DNA of 64,000 nucleotides from Apoda limacodes. Its lineage: Eukaryota; Arthropoda; Insecta; Lepidoptera; Limacodidae. Below are positions 10,172 to 21,829 of this stretch, one piece after another. The notes beneath the pieces were generated by a model that made no database searches, was not told the DNA's origin, and saw only the letters and a program-made list of their open reading frames with translations. The stretch is taken from positions 4,466,501 to 4,530,500 of the forward strand of contig OX291543.1 of the NCBI GenBank assembly GCA_946406115.1, written 5' to 3'. The position numbers and the translations under genes were made by a program. How positions within the stretch are numbered: the first letter of the stretch is position 1; each line of letters starts with the position of its first letter.

Positions 10172-11980
10172 CGTGTTTAAGAATTTTATAATTTTAAATT
10201 GTACCTATGTTAAAAATTTATATGTAAATATATATTTTAAGGTTTTACTTAAAACTGCTTTACTTTAGCTGTTTTTTTTTAGTCTTAATAAAGATATGAA
10301 TGAAATAAAAAAAAAATTACTAAAGCTATGGGCATCTACACGGAACTGCATTTGTCGATATCGATATAAAAGGCAATTGATACGCCTACTACCGTCACTA
10401 GTGTTGCCAGGTGGTTGGCAAGGCAAGCACCTCATAGGCGCCCCTCTAGCGGCCATAGATTAAAAATTATAACTATTACTATTATTATGTAGTATACATT
10501 GATGATGACTGTAGTTGTCGTAGACACTGGCGCTTGCTTATTAGCTTACTAATTGGAAAAGTTTTAAAATAGAGTTAGACCGTAGAATGAATTTCATTCA
10601 TTATATATATAACTATCAATGCAAAGAAAATTAAAAAGATATAATTACCTAAACCTAAATAAGATTAGTAGGGCACCTACCTTATATATGCCAATAGTTA
10701 GGGTCACTGTGCCAGTTCTGTGGCCTACGTCATTTGGCTAATTACTCGACTTTACTCTTCGACTCGACTCGAGAATAGAGTTCGCAATGACATACCTATA
10801 TTAATAATTCTGAAATCTATGCAAACCGATTTCCCGAACCGATTCGATAAAGAATACCAACACGTATCAATTACCTCAGTAATCGCAGTATCTTTTGACG
10901 ACCGATGTCTTAAATTTATAAAACTTTATAAAATCACAAAAAAAATGGTTAAGGACGGTTTTCAATAGTGATTTCTAAAATAATTAATAGTATTCTATCT
11001 TTATATTGACTATAGTGTTCGGTTGCTACTTAGCTAAATTAATTTATAACGATACAATAATAAATCATATTTAATTTTACCTTGGTCTTTTTTGCCATTC
11101 TATCTTTGTTTATGAAGGACCCTTTTGACTGATGTGGGTTTTTTTTCATAATTTACGGTTTCTTTTACCGGTTAAAACAGGTAACTTTATCCAAAAATAT
11201 TTGATTCAGTTCAACTTATTTTGTAAAATAAGAAATGTTTTCTTTTAGTAAAATTTGCCACTATCAAAATTAAGGGTACTTTCCTTCCAACCAGGGCTTT
11301 TTTTCCATTCTGCTTATGATCTTCATCGATTTATTTAAGGTTGACATTTGAGATGAAAGTATCATTAAGATTTAAATTGTCAACCGTATACTTCCAAAGT
11401 CGAGTAGCTAGCCAAAAGCGCATTTACGCTAATTACTGCGGTGTTTTTACTTTTACTAACTAATTCCTAAGGCAAAACGCCAGCTAAACAACACAAAGCT
11501 AATAATTAAAAAGTCATATTTATCAATAAAGACCTCAGTCCCTTCTCTTTGTATTTCTAAGATTATTTTTGATTTATTATTTGTAGTCGAAGTGATGTGA
11601 ACTGTTCGTTTAAAATTATTTTAAGCTGAAATTACTTCTGCATTTCAGGCTGCTCAGAACTTACGATTGTCGCCGAGTTTTGGCCGCCACTTACCATCAT
11701 ACAAAAGTTGGCAGAAAAGTAATTTCAATCTTTTTGTATCTCGATCAGTGGTCAAAAATTATTTATTTATTAAGAGAGAAAATATTAAAAAAAACCTATA
11801 GGCATGATATGACAAAGATCGTGACGACCGAAAACTATGAAGCGGCTGAAAAACTATTTTTGTGGCTGAGAATCAAAATCAGTGTAATTTTTAAACTACG
11901 AATTTAGTCTCTTAGGTAACATACTCGTAAAACAATCATATTTTCAAAGGAAACTGTTTAAGTTGAAAATTACATACTAA
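10172..11980. other. Spacer, no recognised gene
   Basis: Frames at 10720-10968 and 11680-11907 are short, AT-rich and without known motifs. Nothing here could be assigned to a family. Confidence 0.45.
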
Positions 11981-11984
11981 AAAA

Positions 11985-12240
11985 AAAAAAACAATAAATT
12001 AAAAAACCCGACTGCAGAAACATTAAGAACTAAACAGAAATTAAAACATACTAAATATTCAACTATAAGCAGACAGAACTCATTTTAAGGTAATTACTAT
12101 AGTGTGAGCAATCACTAGGTACATTATTTGAACTTGCATTGAAATAAGTCCTGTCAACTTATAGTTAAATATTTAGTTTGTTTTAATTTCTGTTTAGTTC
12201 TTAAAGTTTCTGCTGTCAGGTTTTTTTTTTATTTAATTAT
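11985..12240. mobile_element. Fold-back MITE
   Basis: The left arm (about 12001-12090) contains AACCCGACTGCAGAAAC, 'AAGAACTAAACAGAAATTAA' and 'CTAAATATTCAACTATAAG'. The right arm (about 12150-12225) contains their reverse complements in mirrored order with a few mismatches. Only about 55 bp of loop separates the arms. The whole is about 250 bp, non-coding, and typical of a palindromic miniature inverted-repeat element. A/T runs at both ends hide any target duplication. Confidence 0.8.
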
Positions 12241-13085
12241 TTATTTTTATTCGCAGCTTTTTAGTGTTATTTTTTTTTACTATTTTGCCTGTTTTTACTA
12301 TAAGTGTTTTATATTTCCTTACTTGCCTTTTAAAGCCCTTCATTTTGATACCCAAAACGGGTCTTGAAAAAAAATATTTTTTGTAGCCTGGACAATAAAG
12401 CGCACAAAAACCACCATTTTGATTTTATAAGAATTTTATGTACCTAGTGTCACTCTAACAATTGTGACAAATCGAACGACACCTCTCAAGTTAAAATCTA
12501 TCAAGCCGTTTAGGCTACAGAGCGTGCAATATACATCTTTGTCGGTATTCATTCCGCCGTTGATTTCGTAAATTATTTATACAAGGTAGTTGGGTAAAAA
12601 ACAACATTACCTATATAACATGTTTATTGTATTTCTGACGTAGCCGGTAGCGCCAAGTGTCGTGGTCGTGTAAATAACAAGCACTAAAATAATGTTTCGA
12701 TTTGAAAATTTCCAAGCCAAACTCATTAGAAGTAAGAAGAAGTATTGTGCCTGTGTCTGGTCTTTCAACCAATCTTGACAAATTTGTGTTTTGTTTAATG
12801 AATGTTAGGGTGGGCTACTGAGCTACAGTAAGCTAGCTAGCATGCAAGCGATAACCAAAAAAATTAAACAGACTGCTATACTTTCGATAATTTCAGCGCC
12901 TCTGACGAAATTTGTGGAACTAAAGGTATGAGGCAGGGAAGCGGGGGTGAAATCTGATGTCCACGTTCAAGTATATAAGGCCTTAAACTACCTTTTAAAG
13001 TAAATTTCTTGTTACTTGTCACAGACTCTGTAATTGTTGATCACTCTCTAATCCCCTTATTTCCACTTCTTAAGAGGATCCACTT
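12241..13085. other. Spacer, no gene
   Basis: No coding frame or family match is seen. A short direct repeat (CCACTTCTTAAGAGGAT at 13064 and 13080) sits at the edge of the next element. Confidence 0.45.
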
Positions 13086-13463
13086 CTTAAGAGGATCCAC
13101 TTCGCGGCCCCTCGCAGCGTGTTTTATACAAACGAATTTCCTACATGTTTTGGACATTTACTGATCAAATACTGTGAAATTTTGTAGGCCAAATATCTAT
13201 GTCTGTAGTTTGCAAAATCCTAAAAAAGTTTTTATTAACTTAAAGTCTTATTCGAGATCATTTGTATGAAAAACTAGATTCCTGCATAACTTTTAAACTT
13301 TATAATTTAATAGGAAACTGACACACCAACAGCAGACCTAGCTATTAATCCTAGAGCACGTCTTCAAAATTTCATGGTATTTGAATTGTAAGTGTCAAAA
13401 ATAAGTGGGAAATTCGTTTGTATGAAGTGCGCTGCGAGGCGCCGCGAAGTGTATCCTCTTAAG
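13086..13463. mobile_element. MITE with about 50-bp terminal inverted repeats
   Basis: The left end CTTAAGAGGATCCACTTCGC and the block 'CCTCGCAGCG...ACAAACGAATTTCC' are mirrored at the right end (13410-13463) with few changes. Total length is about 378 bp and it is non-coding. TTAA lies at both extreme ends, so a TTAA target as in piggyBac-type elements is possible, but the terminal bases after TTAA (GAGG) are not the usual CCC. The left-end sequence is partly duplicated just upstream. Confidence 0.78.
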
Positions 13464-13833
13464 TAACTGCGTAAGAAGGCGGTGGTGTAGTCATAGAGAC
13501 GCGTTCCCATCTTGACTGACAATTAATTGAATGTGCGAATAGAAAGAGAATGACCTCTTTTATTGGTCAGAAGAGTTAGGTGCGTATTTTGAACCCTTAT
13601 TCTCATAATATATTCTCAATTGTAGCATCGAGTGGTAGAGTGATGTCACAACAGATTATTAGCTTTGGATGCATCGAGTAAAATTGATATCTTTTAGGAA
13701 GATACTTGAATAATAGACACAGATACCTTGTTCTCTGAAATCATCTGTGGCTTAAGGCAGCTTTAAGTTTTAGTTGTTAGTTAGGTTTATGATCTATGGC
13801 CATCAAACTTCTTTTATAGATTCTGTGGACATA

Positions 13834-13854
13834 GTGTGTGTGTGTGTGTGTGTG
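13834..13854. repeat. (GT)n microsatellite
   Basis: An uninterrupted GT run of about 10 units, ending in GCTGGTG. It lies about 90 bp downstream of the zinc-finger stop codon, so it may be in that gene's 3' UTR. Confidence 0.9.
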
Positions 13855-13940
13855 CTGGTGAAACCCCCCACTATGTCTTACTTTAAGTAGGCTCTCAAAT
13901 TACTGCTTTTAATAATTTTTTCATGATAAATTTCGCAGGG

Positions 13941-14530
13941 CTAAGGTTTATGTCCTATGTGTATCCTTCGCTTGTGACCTTTCAAATTATAGCTCTGAGA
14001 AAATTTCATATTACAAATATCACAGCTGTAAGGTTTATCACCTGTGTGTTTCCGCATGTGGACTGTTAAATGACCTTTTACAGTAAAATTCTTATTACAA
14101 ATATCACAGCTGTAAGGTTTATCACCTGTGTGTTTCCGCATGTGGACTATTAAATTACCTTTTACAGCAAATTTCTTATTACAAATATCGCAGCAGTAAG
14201 GTTCATCCCCTGTGTGTTTTCGCATGTGGACTGTTAAATTACCTTTTTTAGTAAATTTCTTATAACAAATATCGCAGCTGTGAGATTTATCACAAACGAG
14301 TTTCCTTATTTGTGACTTCAATTGAGTATTTTGTTTAACATTCTTTTTGCCAATGTTTTGGGAATTTAATTTAGAGTGTGTCTGCGTATTATTGTGTTTC
14401 CCTAAGCACCTACTATTCAAAAATTCACTGCAGCTATGTAGCTGCGCTCCGTCAGCACAAGATGCCTCGGGAACGTCGCAGCGCTGCTCCCTGGCACCGC
14501 TTGTCGTTTGCGAGCACCCTGCCGCAACAT
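13941..14530 (-). CDS. C2H2 zinc-finger protein, last exon (four fingers)
   Basis: This exon encodes four C2H2 fingers in tandem at the C-terminus ('CDICYKKFTKKGN', 'CDICNKKFAVKGN', 'CDICNKNFTVKGH', 'CDICNMKFSQSYN'), joined by TGDKPY-type linkers. Such proteins are nuclear sequence-specific DNA-binding regulators. The exon starts just after a strong acceptor (TTTTTCTTGTTAG, AG at 14531-14532), so an apparent start upstream of it is intronic. The first exon bases complete a codon that needs one base from the previous exon, matching the exon at 16476-16593. About 90 residues without a known domain precede the fingers. The frame is intact and codons are not eroded, unlike the transposons around it, so it is probably a live gene or recent pseudogene. 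Confidence 0.82.
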
Positions 14531-15500
14531 CTAACAAGAAAAACAAATGCTTCATCAGTTGATTTCATTTTTTTTATGTGAGCCACTGTGGGAGGTCAAA
14601 ATTCACCCCTATTTAATTTATTTGACACACCTGTCACATTTTGCCTAAAACTTTTCCTTGCAGAGTGCTTCAAATATACATAGTAATTGTTAAAAGTATT
14701 ATTACTTACTAGAATATTTCGGACAAATTTAATTATAGGTATTATAAAAATCGTTACAAAGGTCCTATGGCTACCTTTTGGCTCCATCATCATCTATTAC
14801 ACCATTATATCAAACTGTGAGTAGATCGAGAGGCAGCGTTGCTATTATACAGACAAAAAGGTCTGCGTATTATTTCTTATACCTATATCACCTCCTCCGC
14901 TGGCACCGGAGGGAGGGTTTCAAAGTAGAGCTCTCTTTCGTATAAAATAAAAATTATGCAATTAAATCGCTTATATACTAATTCATTCAAATATAAATTT
15001 TAAGTAAATTAACCAATCAACAAAAACCATACAAAAAAAATTTAATGTCGTGTTCCGGTAATTTATTTTTGCTAGTATCACCCGAACAATCATACTGTGA
15101 ACCTATTGTGCTATCAATTTGGTGTTTTTATGTATATGTATTTGTATCAGTTGCTTAGATCTCATATAACAAGTTTGACTCATTTTTTTACAGACATTTT
15201 AGGCTCAGTGCAAGCTGGCGGAGCGGTTTTTAGTCGTAAGGCAAACCGACCGCCAAAAGTCTGCCGCGCGGCCGCATGCTACTCCGGACTCTCGACTGTG
15301 CTTGGTGACTCCGAACTAATTATTTTTGATTATACTAATTTCAATCGCATTTCAAATCGTAGCACATCGAAAAAGACATCTGTCGCAGATAATAAACGGA
15401 TTGTGCTGTTTGCCAAGAATCCTTTTTTTATCACTTCGCTCTAGGCAAGAACTTTTGAAGAAAAAAGCTTTATTTATATCACTTGTCACCATCAAACGGC
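14531..15500. other. Presumed intron 2 of the zinc-finger gene, distal part
   Basis: No feature beyond the splice acceptor at 14531 is recognised. An open frame at 15097-15444 contains a TTTTTTTACAG acceptor-like stretch on the opposite strand but has no family resemblance. Confidence 0.4.
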
Positions 15501-15554
15501 GTTGAGTTGTAAATGGCGTAAAATATCAAAGAACTGTGAAGAAACCTCTCCTTT

Positions 15555-16165
15555 CTGAAACGCATATGGAGAAGAGGCTACTTTGGAGGCGCGAAAACAA
15601 AGACTGTGATTGGGACATCATCTTCTCCGATAAAGCTTCATTTCGGGCAGCCGGTTACTCAACTCGAGCTTGAACTACGGCTGACAATAGACTAGTGGTA
15701 CGAAACGTGAAACACCAACTTAAGGTGCTTGTTAGGGATGCTTGTCAAAAAAGGGTTTTGGAAATTTGCACTTGTTTACTGGTACTTCGGATGTTCAGAA
15801 GATGACGAAAATTTACAAAAAAGCATTATTGCCGACGGCTAAAACATTGTTTTCACGCCAAAATCATTCCTGGATCCTGCAATAAGATAATGACCCTAAA
15901 CACCGAATTCTGCTCTGCATCACTTGGAAAGCGGAACATGGTATTAACGTGTTAGATTGGCCATCACAGTCGATTCCAATCCAATTGAAAATATTTGGAC
16001 GAGGATGAAGCTTAAGGGCAAAAAATGTAGTAACCGTCGCCGACCGCAAGGTAAATGTCGCGAACAGAAGTCCGCGTGAAGGTCTTTACCTCGCAGCTAT
16101 TCTGAAAAGATGGCGGAAAGTTTGCCGCGAAGATGCCAAACTATTTTGAAAAAAAATGGAGATTG
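15555..16165 (+). pseudogene. Tc1-type transposase remnant
   Basis: Scattered plus-strand frames give the Tc1/mariner DDE order: 'KRLLWRRENKD' then 'FSDKASFRAAGYS' (first Asp), 'DNDPKH' near 15889 (second Asp), and 'NVLDWPSQS' followed by a 'PIQLKIFGRG' stretch where the PIEN-W motif with the third acidic residue should be. Several stops and shifts break the frame. No terminal repeats were identified. It lies within the presumed second intron of the zinc-finger gene, in the opposite orientation. Confidence 0.78.
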
Positions 16166-16475
16166 GACGCCATATTAACATTAATCTAAGCATACCCTAG
16201 CAAAAGCATGCCGTTTCGACTAGTGTACAAAGACATATTACACTATTGAAGCATACAAAGACACAGTACCACGCTAGCACGTTACCGCTCGTTTAAAAAT
16301 CGGTATCGGTATAAAATTTTAATATTTAATTAGAGCTGTGAAAGGCCAGCTGGTCTTGTGGGCTACCGGTCTTAATTGGCTTATTTTGACTATAGGTATA
16401 CGTACAGGAAGTGAGTTACTCCTCAAAAAAAAAAAGGTGTTTGCTCTAAGAAACTACACTAAGAATAGTACATAC

Positions 16476-16593
16476 CAATATCTGAGCTCAATAAACTCAT
16501 CTCAGCTCCAGACAGCTGAATCACCTCCGGACCTATCGTCATCTCCTCCTTGATGATCTGTCCTCGGTAAAGTTCCTCTCTGTCTGGCTCCGT
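16476..16593 (-). CDS. Candidate middle exon of the zinc-finger gene
   Basis: A 118-bp open minus-strand segment lies between ATCAACAG| (acceptor, 16594-16601) and |GTATGT (donor, 16475-16470). It reads acidic sequence including 'GQIIKEEMTIGPEV' and 'LSGAEMSLLSS'. IKEE is the PsiKxE-type SUMO-acceptor motif common in insect zinc-finger regulators. The exon begins in phase 0, as needed after the exon ending at 28480, and ends in phase 1, as needed by the exon starting at 14530. The acceptor has a weak pyrimidine tract. The assignment to one gene is inference from phase, strand and composition. Confidence 0.55.
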
Positions 16594-16619
16594 CTGTTGA
16601 TCAATAACTTTCATTATTA

Positions 16620-18509
16620 TCATGTAATGTTGTGGATGACACCAATCATAACAAAAAACCGTCCAAGTGCCACGTCAGTTTTTCCCGAAGTTGGTTTTAT
16701 ATTGAGTATAGAATAGATATATATTGTATATCGAGCAAAAGAAATTTCATTGTAGATTGTAGAGGCGGAAAAGGGGAGATCTCCCGCCAAGCAAGGTGCC
16801 ATGCTTGGGGACCGCCCCGTGGTCTACTGTATCATTCGGTTCGAAGTGTATTTTTCGTAGAATAATCGAAAAAAACGGATTATTGCAAAAATAAGGAAAA
16901 AAAATTTAAAATTCCAAGCAATTTTTAGGATTATTGCAAAAATCCGAGTTTATTTTAGGATTATCGCGAATAACTCCTGACGTTTCGTGAATCTTAAGCG
17001 TTTTGGCTGGCTGGTATGAACGTTGCAAACTAATAGAAGCGCCTATTGTCTTATGACTTTATTTCTGATTCATGATCGACTTATTTTATTGTCGAATGGT
17101 TTTATCTGGTGTTTATAGTTTTTCAACGTTATTTTATTAAGAAATAAAACCATCTGTTTACCAATATGTTACCTGCGTCTAGTGCAAATTGGTAGACGCT
17201 GTCGACCTAGTAGGCGCTCAACTACCAGAATTTTTAAAGCCGCCCATAAGGTCTCTGACTTAGCTTAACTAATGTTATATAAAAGCAGCTAGGACCGCCC
17301 GATTAACGTGACCTCCAACATATGCCAGAGCTCAGAAAATATGCTACTAGGCGGTCACCCACCCCTACCCCAATTAGTCATAGGTTTTATGGCGATTTTT
17401 AATAGAAACCCGGCACTTTGTGATGGAAGCAAGCCGCTTTGCACAGTGATAGTAGAGACCAAAATAAGCCGCAGCAACAAAAGTTTTACCCCTTAGGAAT
17501 AGAGAGGGCGCCACTTCCCAAAACAAAACTTTATAAAATTCTAAAAGCCTAACGGATACACAGAATTTAATGATTAAAGTGTCAAATGAAACACAATTAC
17601 CGAAAAAATAATTATTAAACAACTGCCGAAAATCCTGATTTTTGAATTTTCTTGGCCCTAATTTTATATTTTTATTTAATTATATAAAAAAAATTAGGGA
17701 ATTTTTTAATAATTCGTATGATTACAAATTAAATTACACATTTTATAAAAAAAAAAATTGCATGTTCCGAAATGATTTAAGGTACACAAGGTTTCGCACA
17801 GGTAGACATTTTGGGATAAACGTAGAGTAAATGTATAAAGGGAGCCGGATCACGGCGCAGCGGCGTTTATTTTTCTATTAGTAATTTCTAATTTGCTTAC
17901 ATTAAGATTTTTAAATTCGTAATATATTTTGATTGGAAGGTCTGATTTGAATAATTCAAAAAGTCACCTTACGTACCACACGTATTGAAGCCGTCTTGAA
18001 CACGAAATGATTTATTTGGAAGTATGTATAAGGATTAATACAAAGGTATGCATAACATAGTCTTATTTTGGTTGGCATTTCTATCAACTTTTTAAATATA
18101 AAAAGTAGTTAAAGTGACATAACTACAATAGTGTCGCGAAGTTTTTTATAGATATTGATATGTTCTTTAATATTGTAAAACATTTTATTGTTCTATCATC
18201 AATTGTTTCCGCAGCGCATGCGATAAAAGACATTTAATGGCAATTTCTTTTGGGTTACATTATTAAAGTTTTAGTAGGGATTCCTAATTTTTCTAGAAAT
18301 AAATATAGCCTGTTACTCAGGGATAATGTTGTATTCTAATGGTGAAAGGATTTTTAAAATCAGTCCAGTAGTTTTTGAGTTTATTCGTTACAAACATAAA
18401 AAAATGTAGTTGCTACACCTTAATAAACGTATAACTATTCTTGTACAGCTACGCAAAAATCCGACTTCTAACGCTCGCCAAGTATCATCTTACGTGGCGC
18501 GAACTATAC
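16620..18509. other. Spacer, no recognised gene
   Basis: It holds three imperfect AGGATTATTGCAAAAAT-type repeats (about 16876-16975) and a piece of the dispersed repeat R1 (18310-18405). Short frames at 17308-17496, 17374-17622 and 17642-17830 carry no motif. Confidence 0.45.
18310..18405 (+). repeat. Repeat R1, 3' half only
   Basis: 'CAGGGATAATGTTGTATTCT', 'AATGGTGAAAGGATTTTTA' and 'TCAGTCCAGTAGTTTTTGAG' match, with changes, the 3' half of the R1 copy inserted in the Copia element (25180-25260). Confidence 0.6.
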
Positions 18510-18510
18510 A

Positions 18511-19768
18511 ATTCAAATTCAAATTCAATTTATTCAGTTTAGGCTACAATAATTGAGCACTTATGAATGTCACTACGCCATCGGTTCGTAAGTCTACAGG
18601 GCGGGAGACCTTGTATTGAGAAGAACCGGCAAGAAACTCAGCAAGGGCATTTCTTTTCTCCCTTTCTCTTACAGCGTCCAATTAAAATATTGGAAAATGC
18701 CCTCCCTATCATAAAAGGACACTTTCCATTACAAACATAAAAAACATGAAATATAAATCACAAGCACAACATAAAAAAGTATCTAATATAAACAAAAGAC
18801 AGTTTATGTATTCATCACTAAGAAGTAATCAATGTCTTACAGTATTAATAAACAAAACAAAAAAGTAAGACTAAATACTAAGAATACAAAGAAGTTTGCA
18901 AGAGCAGACCAGCCTCCACAGGCGGCACCCGTTCACGAGTATGACATATGAATCAGCCATCGCTTCGCTCAACCATGTTTTAGGGAACGTAACGACCCAA
19001 CACACACGCCACCACCGCAGAGACACTTTGAGAGAGCATGACACACTCAAGCAACTCCAATAAAACTTCGATTGTACTAGTTACAATGTGTGTAGTAAAG
19101 GAACAAAATATAAGAGGAGAAATTGGAAGGTTCGTAATGCTTTACTACCGAGAAGCAACGGCAATAAACTCACTAGTTAATCTTTTATACATCATATAAA
19201 AATACAATATAGCCTTACACTAGGTAATAACATAATATACAATATTTTAATTTAAAAAAAAATTATTTCAAATGCCCCAATACAAATCAATTAAGTTCTA
19301 ATTTTTCCAAGCATTTTTATCATTTAAGTATTCAACAACTTTGTAATAGCTTTTTTTCATTAAACTATCTTTGACATATATTTTAAATTTATTTGAGGGT
19401 AAATTAACCACATGTTCTGGAATTTTATTGTAGAAAAATATACTTTGTATTGCGAAAGAGCTATGTACCTTCTGAAGACGACATTTTGGAACTACCAATT
19501 TATCCTTATTCCTTGTATTAACACTGTGAAGGTCACTATTTTTAGCAAATAAGTGACAATTTTGGCGTACATACATTATACAAGCAAAGATATATTGGCA
19601 AGGAACAGTTAAAATATCAATTTCCCTAAATAGTTCCCTAAGAGAAATTCGAGGTCCTAATTTATAAATTGACCGTACTGCTCTCTTTTGCAAAATAAAG
19701 ACTGTATTAATATCAGCTGCCTTACCCCAAAGCAAAATGCCATAATAATACATAATAATACATATCAC
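18511..19768 (-). mobile_element. CR1/Jockey-group (family C) non-LTR element, 3' part, copy 1
   Basis: The minus-strand frame 19768-19298 reads the RT C-terminal part ('GILLWGKAADINTVFILQKR', 'RAVRSIYKLG', 'FYNKIPEHVV'). A 3' UTR follows that contains GAGTTTCTTGCCGGTTCTTC on the minus strand, and the element ends in a (TTGAAT)n tail at 18528-18511. Family C recurs at 41000, 46360 and 51325 with the same 'LLWG-AAD-NT' and 'GAGTTTCTT' landmarks. The 5' part is missing. Confidence 0.78.
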
Positions 19769-19869
19769 ATATCTATCTCTACCTCTTGACCAAATTGAGA
19801 AACAGTAAAAACCTAACTGTATGGCTGACCATTGAGCTGGCTGGCTGGTTATCGGATCATAATATCCTG

Positions 19870-20262
19870 ATAATATCCCAGCAGTATTTATAAAAAAGTC
19901 TGCTAAGCCTCTAGCCGTGTCCCTTAAAATAATCTTTAACTATTCATTTAATAAAGGAGCTTTTCCTTCTGCTTGGAAATTGGCAAATAGTATTCCCATT
20001 CCTAAAAGTGGTACATTGAACGATGTTTTTAATTATCGACCAATCTCCATACTATGTATTTTTGGTAAAATTTTTTAAACCCTTACATATCCTTTATTAA
20101 GTTACCACGTAAAACCTCTCTTAATGCAAGAACAACACGGCTTCAAAAGTAATATGTCGACATTATCTAATATTTGCTGCTACATCAATGAAATATCCGA
20201 ATCCTTGGATAAGTCCTTGCAAATCGATGCTGTGCATACAGACATTGGGTTTAAAAAAAAAA
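19870..20262 (+). pseudogene. Non-LTR reverse transcriptase fragment
   Basis: Plus-strand frames read 'FPSAWKLANSIPIPKSG' near 19964-20012, 'NYRPISILCIFGKIF' near 20032, and 'QEQHGFKSNMSTLSNI' near 20126: the usual order of RT fingers motifs. It ends abruptly where the inverted-repeat element begins (about 20247). There is no palm YxDD box. Confidence 0.7.
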
Positions 20263-21500
20263 TTGTATAGGTTTTTTGAAAAATTTTGCTTTGTATGTAA
20301 TAAACACACCCCTCTGTGGGCCCAGGGTTGGCCTGGTTTAGGTACGTTCCCAGTAGGTTCACTTCTTGGCTTGCCTAAGAAATGGCTGAGATGCAACGCC
20401 TGCTGGGTGAATTTACGTTTTACATTGGCTGTGGTTGTTTTTGCTAGAGATTCATCAACATGAAGGTGTAGAAGTTTCTTTGTTGTCTTCGTCTTTTTTT
20501 CTTGGAGGTGTTCTTGACAATGAGTTTCTCTTTGCAAACGGGTCAATATCTGTAAGTTTGGGACTGTCGTTTTCTGCAATAGACTATTCCACTAAGTACA
20601 GAAGTATCAATTTAAAATAATCTATCTTTCGAAGATTAACCCGATACAAAAAGGATAGAATGAAAGAAAGCATAGAAAGTCTAAGTATTACCTATTTGGT
20701 AGGTATCTATTGGTAGGTATATAAATAAACACTTAAGTCGAAATGGTCTTCACAGCAATATGTCCTAATTTTTGTAGAGAGCTCATCCCTTCTCATGAAT
20801 CTGACCCACTTTTTTCCGTAAACTGTAAACTTCCGGTCAACTTTAAGCTGCTATTATTTTGTTAGTTTTTCTCGTATGACAATGTAATTTGCATCAAAGT
20901 TTAAGTTATAAAATTTTTTTTCATAAAAAAAAAAGATATGGTTACGGGTTAGAGATCTATTTTTTTTCTTATATAGTTCACTAATTACGACAAACATTTC
21001 ATTTCTGTCAAAGAGAAAAAAAAATTGCATCCAAAAGGTTCATTGGGCTTTATAACCATACTTATTAGAATGGATAACGCGTCAGGTATTTACGAATATG
21101 CGTCCGGGAGTTCAAGGGTAGTGAACCAACAAAAAAAATATGAAAAGAATGCATTTAATAAGTGAATACATAGGACTTAGAAAACACGTAAAATTAATGT
21201 CAAATAGAAAACATATTGTATCTTTATAGAATGATCTGGCAACACTAGAATTTATAACTAACAAACGAAATCAGTGTTGTTTGTCAAAAGGCATGCGGCG
21301 TGTGAAATAGCCAAGTAGTGGTTAAGCCCTGCGAAGACCAAAAAGTCTATACAGAACTAGGTTAGGTGCGGTTTGGTTATGTTTTTTTCCAACCATGGGG
21401 CAGCCCACAGAGGGGTGTGTTTATTACATATAAAAAGCAAAATTTTTCAAAAAAACCCATACAAAAACTTTTTTTTTTTAAAACCATACAAAAAAAATTT
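20247..21500. mobile_element. Element with long (about 85-110 bp) inverted terminal arms, unclassified
   Basis: The left arm (20247-20332) contains TTTTTTGAAAAATTTTGCTT and 'GTAATAAACACACCCCTCTG'. The right arm (about 21393-21500) contains the same inverted. The 1.1-kb interior has a minus-strand open frame (20579-20163) rich in Lys and Thr with no recognised domain, plus AT-rich sequence. Probably a non-autonomous DNA transposon. No clear target duplication was found. Confidence 0.6.
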
Positions 21501-21829
21501 GGCCGCCAATTTCTGCATTCCATTTTAGTATGAGGGGATGCATTTTCATCTATTAAAATCATTGGTAAATGTTTACTTATTGGGCACAAGCTACTTATGC
21601 ATAAAAAATGTCTTAAACGATTAAGAAGCATCCCCTAACACACAAATGAAATGCAAAATCGGTGGCAACACATTAATTGCAGGTACTAGTGTAAAAGAAC
21701 ATGATAAGAAATTAAGAGAAGTTTTAAACAGAAGCAGCAGGAAGGGATAACTTTAAATAAAACCAAATGTTCATTCTTTCTCTTCTAGTTCATAAGGAAA
21801 GGAAAGAGTCTAAGTACTTATGCAAATAA

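Noticed and set aside
14531..14562. Start codon of the zinc-finger gene at the upstream end of its frame
   Set aside because: The first codons are a polypyrimidine tract and splice acceptor, so they are intronic.
15097..15444. 115-codon plus-strand frame as a host gene
   Set aside because: No known domain, and it crosses an apparent splice acceptor; left as unassigned intron sequence.
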